Source: Arthonia radiata
Lineage: Eukaryota; Ascomycota; Arthoniomycetes; Arthoniales; Arthoniaceae
Assembly (NCBI GenBank): GCA_002989075.1
Contig: PSQN01000016.1
Coordinates: 2,062,336-2,126,335, forward strand
Reading direction: 5' to 3'
Length of the DNA: 64,000 nucleotides
Within the stretch, counting starts at the first letter, position 1; each line of letters starts with the position of its first letter. The notes under the pieces were generated by a model. It made no database searches and was not told the DNA's origin. It was given only the letters and a program-made list of their open reading frames with translations. Made by a program: the position numbers and the translations under genes. Shown in pieces: positions 24,620 to 36,309 of this stretch.

Positions 24620-27600
24620 TTGTTTACCTACTTTCTTAAGAATTCTAAATAGTCCTAAGCTTCGATCGTCGAGCTTCTTTATTGGCCTCTTTATCTTAAG
24701 GTTCTTTAACGATAGTAGTACTAAGTTACCTACTACATAGTATTTTAGTGTATACTTAGTATTATACTATTCTATTTATAGACACTAAGCTTTCTCTAGC
24801 TGCTGCTTTATTTTTTGTTAACAGAGAAGGCGTTCTTCTACATACTTAACTGTTATAGGATATTCTAGCCTAGGCTACCTTTCCCCTTAACGAGAGGTGT
24901 TCTTACCGACAGAAGGGTTGTTTGGCTTAACTACGGTGCGGTGCCGATTTAGCGGCGGCGCGCCGTCTAGTACGTCTGCAACGCGACCGAACGTACATTC
25001 AATCGGCAAAATTTTCGTTAATGAATAAACTTTTAAATTATACGCAAAAGTAGCTTCTTTTAGATACTTATATTAATTATCTTAATCTTAAGAGATATAA
25101 ATACGCAGGTAGTTTTTAAGCTTCTGGTTCTAGCGCTCGGTTTAACTATTAGTTTAAGGGTAAAATGCTGTACTTAACCTTCGTTTTACGGTTAAATACT
25201 AATAGAAGGTGCTTCAATATAAGCTAGTAAATATAGATCCTCTGTCAGATAAGAGGCTCCTTAGGAATCCCGACGTTTTTGCCTAGTGTTTGTAAAGCAC
25301 TTCTACCAGCTCTATAGTATCTATAGTTTTACTAACTAGAATATAGGTTATAAACTTAGAGAAGCGGTCTACGACCACAAAAATTGAATTAACAATGTCT
25401 TCGTTCTTTAAAAGAACTATCGGTAGTTTAACAATAAAGTCTAAGGATAGATCCTTAAAGAAGCCAATCGGAACTAATATCGCTGCTATTTCGCTATATA
25501 GCTTATACCTCTTTACGGCTGTCCGTTAGTATATATTATATTTAGCAACAAAGTTCTTAATATACGTTATTATCTTTTCTTACGTATATTTATATCTTAA
25601 GATTTTAAGAGTCTTCTCGACCTTAAAGTAGTCAGCAAGCTTATTATTATAATTTCTGCTTATAATTTTAAGCTTTAACGCAGAGCATTTTAATATCTAG
25701 ATTTTACTATCTTAGCGCAACAACCTGTAGCTATCGACTAACTATTCTGCGTACTTTAGAGACTCGGAGTCTAAGTTAAGCTCTATTAGAGTATCTAAGT
25801 CGATTTAACTCGCACGGCGCTTTCTTATACCGGCTTAACGGCGATCTATTGCCGTTTTATTACTCTACTGACCTTTAGTTCTAGCCAATAATTTTAACTC
25901 CGATACTTTCTGCTTTATAAAGGCGTCTCTCTGCTAGACTTTAAGGATTAGAGTCGCGAGACCCTAAGAAGTATTATTGTAAGCTGTTTTGAGAGCGGTA
26001 GCTGCAACTACCTTAACTCGTAATACGAGAGCTATCGGAAAAGGCTCTGTATTAGTAGAAGAAGATAGACGCGTTTCTCGCTCCTAGGCGTCCTGTATAA
26101 GGTCTGTATCTGACTCCGATCTGCCTCCGATTTGGGCTATAGTCGCGTCTAGGGTTTTAGGTCGGTAGCTAAACCGCTAACAGTGTTTAAACTAATTTTT
26201 AAGTAATATAATTAAGGCAGTAATTATACCTTCTTCTAGGCTAAAGGGCTCTTCCCTAGCACCAGGCAAAGCAGCACCTCTCCTAAGCTTCTGCTGTAGG
26301 CTCGACAACATTTTATTAGCGTTGTCTTCCTTTGCTCCACGCAAATTCTTGTAATCTAGACGGCGCGACGGCGCGTCTGCTAGGTTCTTGCTATCTATAC
26401 GGTATAGTATTTTAAAGTTAAATGCTAATAGGTCTTCTGCCTAGCGCGCCTATCGGCAAAATAATACTTTTATTGTTATAAAATACCGTAGATTATTGTA
26501 GTCTGTTACAACCTTTACTAAGTGCTGTACACTAATAAAATAATAGCGTTAGTACTTAAAGCTAGTCTATATTGCTATAAGTTCTTTATTATAGGTATTA
26601 TATCTTAGCTTAGCGTCTACAAATTTCTTTAAAAAGAACGCTACCGAATATAGGTATGTATCCGCCTTGTTATCGGTACTAGTTCGGGTAGTGTCCGCTA
26701 TATCTAATGTAGACAAGCCTAAGTTAATATTTAACGGCAATGGCAATCGGCTATCTCCCCTTAGCTGAAGTAAGATGCCTACTATTATAAAGTTTAATGC
26801 GTTAGTTATTAAAATAATCGACAGTACCGAGTTAAAGTACGTTAGCACTAGTATATTTATAAAGGCTTGCTTTAGCGCTTTAAAAGCTTCTTATTGAGCT
26901 TTGCTCTAAACAAACTTAACGTCTTTCGTTAGTACGTTTATTGGCGCTACGATGCGGCTAAATTTGTAGATAAATCGCCGGTAGAAGTTTGCGAATCTCA
27001 GGAAGAATAGAATCTACTTTACGGTGGTAGGGACTAGCCATTCGGCTATAGTTTGTACCCTTTTTGAGTCTATTTCGATACTATCGACTCTCACGGTAAA
27101 CTCTAGGAAAGAAACCTTGGTAATATAAAATTAACACTTAAACAGCTTTACAAATAAACTCTATTTACGGAGCCTTTGCAGGACTTCTTTAATATAGTCT
27201 TTATAGCTTTCCTCGTCTTTAGAGAAAATTAAGATATCGTCTATATAAACGATACATACGGTATTAACAAGATTACCTATAACTTTATAGATATATACCT
27301 AAAACGTAGCAGAGGCGTTTACTAGTCTAAAAGGCATTACTAGGTATTTATAGTGCCCGTATCGGGTACAAAACGCCGTCTTCTACTTATCTCCTTTACG
27401 GATACAGATACAGTAATAGGTATCGCAAAGATTAAGCTTTGTAAACACCTTCGAGCCTTGTAGGCGATTAAGAATCTTAAAGACTAGCGGTAATGTATAG
27501 CGATTCTTTACAGTTATATTGTTTAAACCGCGGTAGTCAACATACAGTCTCAACGATTCGTCTGCCTTAAGTACAAATAGGACCGAAGCACCCGCCGGAC

Positions 27601-28000
27601 TGATAGAGAGTTGTATCTACTCTTTCTTAATTATAGTATCTAAGTACTTCTAGAGCGTCTTCAGCTTATCTTGCGATGCAGGGTAGATTAGCTTATATAG
27701 AGGTTCCGTACTATCCTTGAGCTCGATCTTATAAGTATACTTACTAAGCGGCGCAAGCTTACTCGACAGTTCTTCAGAAAAGATATCTTTATATTTAGCG
27801 TACTAAGGAGAAAGCTTATCTCGCTTCTCTACTTTCTTAGGCTCGCTATCCGGAGTCCGGTCTAGCGGCGAACTAACGTCTAATAAGACCGCTATTTAAT
27901 ATTTATAACGTCTATCCGCTCTTATCTACGGGATCGCGGAGTAGCACTATTCGCCTCTTTATAAACATACTAAAATTACGTCTTTATTAACGATCTTAAC
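24620..28000 (-). pseudogene. B2 Pol remnant
   Basis: RT/RNase H junction at 26567-26848 (NADTRTS-like NTAYTYLYSVAFFLKKF region, ending RYNTYNKELIAI, the classic NYDxHDKELLAI of Gypsy RNase H). RT catalytic strand near 27225-27257, and integrase-like sequence with the DRFSKF-type strand near 25.36 kb. Colinear with B1 Pol. Confidence 0.88.
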
Positions 28001-28399
28001 AGATTTAGCTCCTACTACCCGTTCTTTGGGCGCAGAGAGGTTTTCCCAAGCAATTGTTCTTATCGCTTAGCTAATTTAGGGCTCAACTTACTTAAGCTAT
28101 AGATATCCTAAGACGAGGCTGTATCCTACAAAGTTAGCTGAATATAGGTAGAGTTGGCAATACCGTTTCTCTTTATATACGTTTCTTACGGTTATATTTA
28201 CGTTATACGCGTCGTAGAGCTACAGCTTATTTTTATTAAGGAACTTAGTATGCAGGAGCTTTACTCTATACAATTTTTGTTATCCTCTTTTAAGCACAAT
28301 ACAATAATTAATAAGGTTAATCTCTATACTAGAATCTACTAGCGCAAGAACCTCTTGCGGCGACCTGTCTAGCTGTACCGAGACTTTAATTTGTCCTCG

Positions 28400-29787
28400 C
28401 CGTTAATCAATAGTCCTAAGCTTTAGAGACGCGAGACTTACCCTTGGGGCCTATCGTTTCTCTACTTAACTAACGTTAAATTGACACTGATTTGGGGCGT
28501 AGTACATTTAGTGGCATAATGCCCTTTCTAATTGTACGTAAAGTAGATAATGTTTGCCTTACTGTATATCGACCCTAGTTGCCTCTATACGGCAGAGCTA
28601 TTGTCTCTTTGTCGGACCGGCAAGTTGCCTCGTCCTCGGTATAAACCGTCTCGTCCGCGGCCCGACCCCTGTAAGAATGCTCTAGCGTTATAACCGCTAC
28701 AGTTTGTACCCGATCCGCTATCGGAGCGATCTTAGTTTGTATTAGTATTACAGGCGTCCCGCGATATACTACGATTAATATTTATATATTAATAAACTTT
28801 CTTTAGAAGCTCGTTTGTGTCTTTAAGCAGGTTTTTTAAGAGACCTTACTTAATTAGCTTCGCTTTAATTTATAAAGGCAAGCGTGTATAGTAAAATACG
28901 GCCCAATTTAGGTCCGGTATCTTGCTACCTAGCAACTTAGTTTCTTCGTTCTGTAGAAAGCTCAGAAAGTCCTCGAGCTTCTACGTCGAACTCTGCGTCG
29001 ACGTAAAGAACTTTTTTACGTTAGCTGTAGTAGCCGTAGCTAAGTCGATAATATATTCTATTACCTATCCTTTGAAGTACGCTTATACGTAGAGCGACGT
29101 CTTCTCTTTGTTCTCTTCAGCGTAAGTTTACTATCTATCCGCTAGGTCTCTAGGGAGTCCCTAAACGTACTAGGTAATAATACAAACGTTGTCGAGGTCC
29201 GAAACGTTAGCTATCTGAAATCTTTTTTCAATAGTTTGAGTCTATTAAGTATCTATAGAGCCTATAGCTCTTTTAAGCTTAGACGCCTTTTTCTTAAGAA
29301 GCTCGTTAATCTAGCTTTAAAGGCTTAAATCGCTCTATAGCCGCTTGCTACCAGCTCTTAAATTGTAGACGGACTGGAGCTTAACTTCGAGCATTCGCTT
29401 TTTAAGCTTAAGCTTCTTAATAGTGTGCTGCTACTGCTGTGCTAGCAGTTCTTGTCTCAGCTTTTGTACCTTAACGCTTAAGAAGACGCTAAAGAGGGAT
29501 TCTTTGTGGTTAGAGCCTTAATAAGCCCCTTCGTCGTTGTTATTGTTTTGGTTTAGACTATTGTCCTTCTCAGTTTGCGATCTGCTCGGCGTCTGTTCGC
29601 CGGCTTATAAGCTCTCTTGCTTATCGTTGTCGCCGGATCTTATATAAGGGTCCTAGTTTTCTTCAGCGTTGGCTATGTTTTGCTACGCTCTGTATTCTGC
29701 TTGTGCGGCGGATATAAAGCGACTACCGTCGCGTGCTTAGTTCCTTGCTCGTTCTCTTCGAACACGGTACTTGCTAGTACCGGCCAT
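28400..29787 (-). pseudogene. B2 Gag remnant
   Basis: Starts at the ATG complement near 29785-29787. The N-terminal third is Gln/Asn/Lys-rich and coiled-coil-like (QELLAQQ type repeats around 29.4-29.5 kb). A CCHC knuckle is readable near 28495-28550. Plus-strand open stretches here (29617-29844, and 31873-32121 in B1) are antisense shadows. Confidence 0.75.
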
Positions 29788-29926
29788 CAATTAATTTTAA
29801 TATTATTTATTTTAACGTGTGTGCGGAGTCTCGGCTATACTTAATTATATCGGGTTGACCCCTAAGCGACGTCGATAAGGTACCTGACTGCCGGCCGCCC
29901 CCCTCGTAGGTTTAGAATAATTAGAA

Positions 29927-30122
29927 TGTAATCTGAGTATAGGGCAGAGAGCAGTTAGGTAGCAAAAAGAGCTTAAATAGGCTCTACTAGTGTTTAAGCT
30001 AATTATTAAGGAGACTAGAAAGGAATGCGTCTACTAGAGGGAAGATATTCTCCAAGGATCGCAGCCTTTCTAAATAGACAACATTCCGTCTCAATTCGCT
30101 ATCGGGATGTTTATGTATTACA
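29927..30122 (-). repeat. B2 5' LTR
   Basis: 196 bp, tgtaatctgag to gtattaca on the plus strand; followed by agcaa, the partner of the agcga before 22110. Confidence 0.95.
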
Positions 30123-30699
30123 AGCAAACTAACGTCTAATAGGACCGCTATTTAATATTTATAACGTCTATCCGCTTCTATCTGCGAGATTGTAGAGTAG
30201 TACTGTTCGCCTCTTTATAAATATACTAAAATTATGTCTTTATTAACAATCTTAATAAATTTAGCTCCTGCTACCCGTTCTTTAGGCGCAGGAAGGTTTC
30301 CTCAAGCGATTGTTCTTATCGCCTAGCTAATCTAGAGCTCAACTTACTTAAGCTATAGGTATCCTAAGACGAGGCTGTATCCTATAAAGTTAGCCGAATA
30401 TAGACGGAGTTAGCAATACCGTTTCTCTCTATATATATCTCTTACAGTTATATTTACGTTATACGCGTTGTAAAGCTATAGCTTATTTTTATTAAAGAAC
30501 TTAGTATGCAGAAGCTTTACTTTATACAATTTTTGCTATCCTCTTTTAAGTATAATATAATAATTAATAAGGTTAATCTCTGTACCGGAATCTACTAGCG
30601 CAAGAATCTCTTACAGCGATCTACTTAGCTATACCGAGACTTTAATTTATCCTCGCCGTTAATCGACAGTCTTAAGCTTTAGGAACGCGAGACTTATCC

Positions 30700-32043
30700 T
30701 TAGAGTCTATCGTTTTTTTGCCTAACTAGCGTTAAATTAATATTGGTTTAGAGCGTAGTACATTTAGTAGTATAATGCCCTTTCTAATTGTATATAAAGC
30801 AGGTAATATTTGTCTTACTGTATATCGACCCTAATTGCCTCTATACAGCAGAGCTATTGTCTCTTTATTGGACCGGTAAGTTGCCTCGTTCTCGGTATAA
30901 ACCGCCTCGTCCGCGGCCCGACCTCTATAGAGATGCTCTAGCGTTATAACTGCCACAGTTTATACTCGATCTGCTACCGAAGCGATCTTAGTTTATATTA
31001 ATGTTACGGGCGTCCTGCAATATACTACGATTAACATTTATATATTAATAAACTTTCTTTAGAAGCTTATTTATGTCTTTAAGTAGATTCTCTAAAAGAC
31101 CTTACTTAATTAGCTTCGCCTTAATCTATAAAGATAAGCGCGTATAGTAGAATACGGCCTAATTCGGGTTCGGTATCTTGCTACCTAGCAACTTAGTTTC
31201 TTTATTCTATAAAAAGCTCAGGAAGTTCTCGAGCTTCTACGTCAAACTCTGTATCAACGTAAAGAACTTTTTTACGTTAGCTGTAGTAGCTGTAGCTAAG
31301 TCGACGATACATTCTATTACCTATCTTTTAAAGTACGCTTATACATAAAGCAACGTCTTCTCTTTATTCTCTTCAGCGTAAGTTCGCTACCTATCCGCTA
31401 GGTCTTTAGAAAGTCTCTAAACGTACTAAGTAATAATACGAACGTCGTCGGGGTCCGATATATTGGCTATCTAAAATCTTTTCTTAATAGTTTAAGTCTA
31501 TCGAGTGCTTATAGAGCTTATAGCTCTCTTAAGCTTAGACGTCTTTTTCTTAAAAAGCTCGTTAATCTAACTTTAAAGGCTTAAATCGCCCTATAGCTGC
31601 TTGCTACCAGCCTTCAAATTACAGACGAACTGAAGCTCAACTTCGAGTATTCGCTTTTCGAGCTTAAGCTTCTTAATAGTATGCTGCTGCTACTATGCTA
31701 GCAGTTCTTATCTCAGCTTTTGTATTTTAACGCTTAATAAGGCGCTAAAGAGAGATTCTTCGCGGTTAGAGCCTTAGTAAACCCCTTCGTTGTCGTTATT
31801 GTTTTAGTTTAGACTATCGTTCTTCTCAGTTCGCGATCTACTCGGCGTCTGTTTGCCAGCTTATAAGCCCTTTTGCTTATCGTAGTCGTTAGATCCTATA
31901 TAAGGGTCCTAGTCTTCTTCGACGTTAGCTATGTTTTGCTATGCTCTGTATTCTACTTGTACGGCGGATATAAAGCGACTACCGTTGCGTACTTAGTTCC
32001 TTGCTCGTTCTCTTCAAACACAGTACTTGCTAGCACCGGCCAT
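30700..32043 (-). pseudogene. B1 Gag remnant
   Basis: Colinear with B2 Gag at 28400-29787, with the same start context near 32043 and the same charged/Gln-rich N-terminal portion. It lies just inside the B1 5' LTR. Fossil. Confidence 0.75.
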
Positions 32044-32182
32044 CAATTAATTTTAATATTATTTATTTTAACGTGTGTACGGAGTCTCGGCTATACTCAA
32101 TTATACCGGGTTAACCTTTAAGCGACGTTAATAAGGTGCCTGACTGCCGGCCGCCCTCCTCGTAGGTTTAGAATAATTAGAA

Positions 32183-32378
32183 TGTAATCTAGATATAGGA
32201 CAGGAAGCAGTTAGGTAGCAAAAAGGGCCTAGATAAGCTCTACTAGTGTTCAAGCTAATTATTGAGGAGACTAGAAAGGGATGCGTCTACTGAAGAGAAG
32301 ATATTCTCTAAGGATCGTAGCCTTTCTAAATAGACAACATTCTGTCTCAATTCGCTATCGAAACGTTTATGTATCACA
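32183..32378 (-). repeat. B1 5' LTR
   Basis: 196 bp, tgtaatctag to gtatcaca on the plus strand; partner of 16349-16544 and followed by the target duplication cgttt. Confidence 0.95.
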
Positions 32379-32383
32379 CGTTT

Positions 32384-33250
32384 CTACCGGTACTGTTGAA
32401 CTGTTGTTTCTTAGAACGATATTCTTTAACTTAATACCCTAGCTTTCCGTAATATAAGCATAGCTTGTTCTTTATTCGGTGTTCTCTTTCTTAATTGTTT
32501 AGTTTCTTTTAAGGCCTTATAAAATCTAACTCTATTAAATCGCCTCGGTCTTATTATAAGTTTGCTCGATTCTTTGCTTTATAGAACCTGTTAGTAGGAT
32601 TGCCCTTCTTTTCTATTTATCTTTCGAAGTTACTGTCGTCAATCTCCTTTACTCGTTGTATAAAGTTATTGAGATCATTAAACTTCTCTCTACGAATATA
32701 GATTATTTTCTTAATATAATCCTTAAGTCCTTCGTAAAAGGTCTCGATTAGGAGTTTCTTGTCTTATCCTGTTTAATTAGTATACTGTATAAATTCGACG
32801 GCGTACCTGCTTGCTGGTCCTATCTACTTAAGGTTCCTAAGCTTTCTAGTAGCGACGCGTTTAGCGTCGATCTGTCTAAAGATTTTACAAAGCTTCTTCT
32901 AAAAGAAGATAAAGCTAGCGAAGAACTTATCGGTGTCCTCGCACCTACTCTTTATCGGAGTAAACAAGAAATCGTCGAGATAGTACTTAACCTACTTGTA
33001 GGCATCTCTATCTATATAAGAGGTAGCGAATAGAACTATAGTAGTATTGTTTAGGAACTAGTCTTTATAAGTTTTAAAGTATACGGCTAGGCGTATTAAG
33101 AATAAAGTAACTTTAGAACGTTTATTTAAGAAGCTTTTTCTTATTTTAGTGTTAACGTTCAATATCTTACTCGTACTAGCCATTCTGTTGGCTAATCTAT
33201 TTGTAGCGTTGCGGCTATTGGGTACCGAAGTAGTAGACATAACTAATCTG
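32384..33250 (-). pseudogene. A1 Gag N-terminal segment
   Basis: A1 sequence between the B1 insertion and the A1 5' LTR. The frame at 33058-33240 begins MSTTSVPNSRNATNRLANRM, and a zinc-knuckle-like stretch is near 32435-32460. Colinear with A2 at about 13.94-14.82 kb. Confidence 0.75.
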
Positions 33251-33282
33251 CTTTCTCTGCTTTCGTAGCGAGTCTGTTAAAG

Positions 33283-33732
33283 TGTAACGCCGGTCGCTGA
33301 GAGAACTAAACTAAGGCTTACTTATCTTATGTACTTATCGACCTTAGTAGTGGGTATCTTGTGTGCTAGAGACTAAAAGATAGGAGAGGCGAGACAGATT
33401 ATAGAGAGTAAGAGAGACTTAACTAAAGTAAATAGAAGGTAAAGTATGTTACTTAAATATAGTTAAGAAACTTGTATTTAGATGTTAAGTTAATAAACTA
33501 AAGTTTATTCTAAGGTCGGCTATTAGTCTAGCTATATAGTCTAAGATACAAAGGTATGTCTCTCTGTGTCCGATAGTCTCAATACTTTCTTTGTCGCGTA
33601 GTTAGAATTTTATTGCGATATAGCGACATTGCCGACGTCGCTATATTGGAGTTATCGGGTATACTATATAATGCTCTAATGAGGCTGGCTGCGCTCAGCC
33701 CTGTACTAGCCTAATATAGTAAGATCGTAACA
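33283..33732 (-). repeat. A1 5' LTR
   Basis: 450 bp, the partner of 3061-3510, bounded by tgtaacgcc and gtaaca on the plus strand and followed by the target duplication cttct. It keeps a RIP-altered version of the A1 palindrome near 33615-33645. Confidence 0.95.
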
Positions 33733-33737
33733 CTTCT

Positions 33738-35974
33738 TTATCGGGAGGTACCTTCCTATTATCTTAAGATTTAGCAGTCGAATTTAGCTCGTTTTTAAAC
33801 TTAACTTCTAGTTATTCTTTAGACTCTTTAGAAATACTCTTAGTTAATCGATTAACCGTAGATTCCCGTAGGTTCTAAATAAATTTTCCTTTTTAGACGT
33901 AGACGTCTCTCTCTTAGTAAACCTTCCAGCTATTAGAGTCTAAGAGCTTATATTAGTTCGATCTGTAGCCTATTAGAATATAGATAGTTGCTCTAGCGTC
34001 TAGTTTTTTTAGTTTAGGTTCTTTAAGATAAGTAACTGAGCTTTAGATTTTAATAGTACTGACATCCAGTTTTTTGCCGTATTTTGCTTTGTACGGGGTA
34101 ATAAACCCCGGTAATCCGGTATAAGAGGTCCTGTTATAAATATAGATAGCTGCTTTTAGCGCTTTACCCCAATATATCTAAGGTAGCTTGGCGATATAAA
34201 GTATTGCTTAAACTTTACTAACAATTGTTTAGTTAAAGCGTTCGGCTCGTCTATTTTGCTGGAAGGTATACAGTACGGATATCGTTAGAATAGCTTCTTT
34301 TTGTTCTAGAAGCTATTTTATCCGGCCTTTCCGATATTCTTTTGCGTTGTTTAAGTATAATCTTTTAAAAGGATGCTCGGACTACGTTTCTTTTTAAGTA
34401 ATATAAGTAGATAGTGCGTCAAAAATCTAGTTTTTAGACTATAGTACCTCGGTAGTCGTATACCGGGTTTTATTGTCTATAAAGCTAGTAAATAATCGAC
34501 CTTTGAAAGGGGTTTGCGGTACAATTGGCCCGCAAATATCTAAGTAGACTTTTTCCAAATAATTGGCCAATTCGTCCGGAGTTTCTCGGCTAACTTTAGC
34601 CGTTGCCTTTGCTTCGAAGCAAATTTAGCAATTATCTTTCAATTTTTCCGAATAATCTATTCCTAGAGCAACCTTTTTAAGCTGTTTTAAGGCGTTTTTG
34701 TCTATATGTCCTATCCGTTAATACTAAAGGTTAGTTTTCGAAGAAATAGTATAGAGAGATCGGACTATATTAATAGTCTAAGCTTCTATTACTATTAGGC
34801 CGTTAACATACCGCCCTTCGGTAGTTAGTTGTCCGGCCCAATTAACTTTTGGCTTGTTTTAGCTAAGAGTTACCTTACCTCTCCTCTTTCTAAGCTTGTT
34901 AAAGCTTAGAAGGTTAATTCTAAATTCCTTAACAAATAAAACTTTGTCTAGAACAATTGTTTTGTTCTTAAAGAACAGTTTTGCTTTGTCTGTCTATAAG
35001 GCTCGGATTAACTTTCCTCCTTTCTAACGAATAATTCGGTTAGTTAGCCGGATATCCGTTAGAAGGTCAATATTCGAGCAAATATAGCTTGTTAAGCTTA
35101 TATCGAAGATTTAAGAATTAGTAGAGTGATTGACTCTGTTTAGTAATACTGTAAAGCATTGTTCTTCTTGTAGGTTGAAACTGTGTACAGAAAATATTAA
35201 AAAATCGGTGTTTTCGGAGCTTTTATTGGAATTTGGCCGGAGATTTGGATATTTTTTCTAACAAGTTGCCGGTTTATGCCCCTTTTTGTTGTAAAAGAGG
35301 CATTTTTCTTAGTTTTTACTTAGAGATTTTAATTGTTCTCCGGTCCTTTACGTCGATTTATTGTCTATTGCAGTAAAAACCTTTTCTGCTGGGGTACTAC
35401 CGCGGATTCGGCAAGACTCGTTTATAAGTTAACTAAATAAGTCTTATAGACTTATATTGCTAGTTGTTTGCCGATAGCTTTAGCTAATAATAGCTACCGT
35501 GTGCTCGTATTCGGGGGTTAGATTGTAGAGAACGTAGGCAGCTACTACCTTGTTGGGTAGTACTAGTCCTCGGGTTGCTAAATCGTCCGTTAATTGCCTA
35601 ATTTTAGTAAGGTAAAGCTTAAGGTTTTTTACCTTACTAAGTATAGTGCTAAAGAGCTCCTTACAAATTAAAAACTCGGAACTAAAACCTTTCGATTCGT
35701 ATAACCTTTTTAAACTATTTTAAAGCTCTAGAGAGTTATAAATCCCCTTTATTTAAATAAGGGGACCGTCCTCTAGAGTTAGTCGAATAAGGGCTGCTGC
35801 CCTTGTTGACTGTTCTTAGCGGCTAGCTTTAGTAATATCTTTAGCTAAATAGCCAGAAAAAGGGATTATAACATTACTATAGCCCTTTTTAGTTAAAAGG
35901 GCCTCTATTCGAATCGACTAAATGTCTCAATTAGTCGAGCTCTTAAGTTTAGAGATCTTATAAGAGGAGTCCAT
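33738..35974 (-). pseudogene. Copia Gag-protease-integrase remnant
   Basis: Gag starts at the ATG complement 35972-35974 (MDSSYKISKLKSS). A CCHC knuckle (CLFYNKKGHKPATC) lies at 35261-35302. Integrase-type sequence follows across about 33.9-34.9 kb, and the rest of Pol continues at 3060 and below, beyond the A1 insertion. Broken by many lesions. Confidence 0.85.
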
Positions 35975-36015
35975 AGCCGAATATATAGTCGAAGATTTCT
36001 AAAAAAAAAAGAAAA

Positions 36016-36309
36016 TTCTGTTCTAATAGTTAAATTAGCCAGATAACCTATAACTTACCGTATAAGACAGTAATTCTGTTTATTTAAAACTATTAGTCTC
36101 TAGGTCTATTTTATGTTGTCTTAGACTATAGGCCAGCTGTCTAAGATAAGTCGTATAATACTTCTTTTTGTCTTAGGCCCGGGCTACTAGGCCCGACCCT
36201 TTAGATAAAAGGTTTGTTCTATTTTAGGCCGAGACAGCCGGTAGGACCTACCCGATACTCCGGGCTCCTAGGGGTTCCAACTAACCAGCTAGTTGGTTAA
36301 TTTCTAACA
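36016..36309 (-). repeat. Copia 5' LTR sequence
   Basis: About 290 bp starting TGTTAGAAATTAACC on the minus strand. Directly repeated at 795-1084 (shared blocks include ggttccrrctaaccagctagttggtt and ataacctataacttaccgta). A 10-A tract (36001-36010) lies between it and the Gag start. I could not find a matching target duplication at the two outer ends. Confidence 0.85.

Larger units (their letters stand above)
22110..30122 (-). mobile_element. Gypsy element B2 fossil, innermost, inserted in B1 (same family)
   Basis: 8,013 bp with two 196-bp LTRs (22110-22305 and 29927-30122). The flanking duplication is agcga at 22105-22109 and its RIP form agcaa at 30123-30127. Minus-strand parts are Gag from about 29787 (MAGTSKYRVRRERARN, then Gln-rich coiled coil), a CCHC-type KGHYATKC near 28495-28550, the RT catalytic strand near 27225-27257, RT/RNase H at 26567-26848 and integrase at about 25.2-25.5 kb. 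Plus-strand coding-like sequence lies near 22915-24050. It is the youngest insertion in its branch. Dozens of lesions. Confidence 0.96.
16349..32378 (-). mobile_element. Gypsy element B1 fossil, inserted in A1
   Basis: Two 196-bp LTRs (16349-16544 and 32183-32378) with terminal inversions TGTAAT/ATTACA, flanked by a perfect duplication cgttt (16344-16348 and 32379-32383). Without B2 its own sequence is 16349-22109 plus 30128-32378 = 8,012 bp, matching B2's 8,013 bp. Minus-strand parts are Gag from about 32043, RT N-terminus 21909-22148, a YIDDILIFS catalytic strand near 21460-21492, integrase core 19521-19715, then integrase C-terminus and chromodomain-like sequence near 18.65-18.95 kb. Plus-strand coding-like sequence lies near 17154-18290. 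Dozens of lesions. Confidence 0.96.
3061..33732 (-). mobile_element. Gypsy element A1 fossil, inserted in the Copia element
   Basis: Two 450-bp LTRs (3061-3510 and 33283-33732) are flanked by a perfect 5-bp duplication, cttct, at 3056-3060 and 33733-33737. A1's own sequence is 3061-7976, 15326-16348 and 32384-33732, about 7.29 kb. On the minus strand Gag starts near 33240, with a zinc knuckle near 32435-32460. Reverse transcriptase has a YLDDIL-like motif near 6561-6587, and the integrase C-terminus is at 4434-4652, giving Gypsy order. Two later elements, A2 and B1, sit inside it. Broken by dozens of lesions from RIP. Confidence 0.95.
576..36309 (-). mobile_element. Ty1/Copia LTR retrotransposon fossil, outermost host of the nest
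   Basis: Its own sequence is 576-3060 plus 33738-36309, about 5.06 kb, a normal Copia length; everything between is later insertions. The 3' LTR is 576-1084 and LTR sequence at the 5' end covers about 36016-36309, both beginning TGT on the minus strand. A polypurine tract (AAGAGGG on the minus strand, 1085-1091) abuts the 3' LTR. Parts in minus-strand order are Gag from about 35974 with a CCHC zinc knuckle at 35261-35302, protease/integrase across about 33.8-35.1 kb, reverse transcriptase with a YVD-type motif near 2190-2220, and RNase H ending near 1128. Copia order (integrase before RT) is kept. The coding sequence is broken by dozens of lesions and is heavily RIP-mutated. It is the oldest element in the nest. 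Confidence 0.92.

Noticed and set aside
29617-32121. Plus-strand frames at 29617-29844 and 31873-32121 that resemble each other and look membrane-like
   Set aside because: They are antisense to the B2 and B1 Gag start regions; similarity comes from the elements being copies.
1-36309. CRISPR array, rRNA or bacterial-type operon
   Set aside because: Repeats are explained by paired LTRs and element copies; the window is fungal and no short regular repeat-spacer pattern is present.
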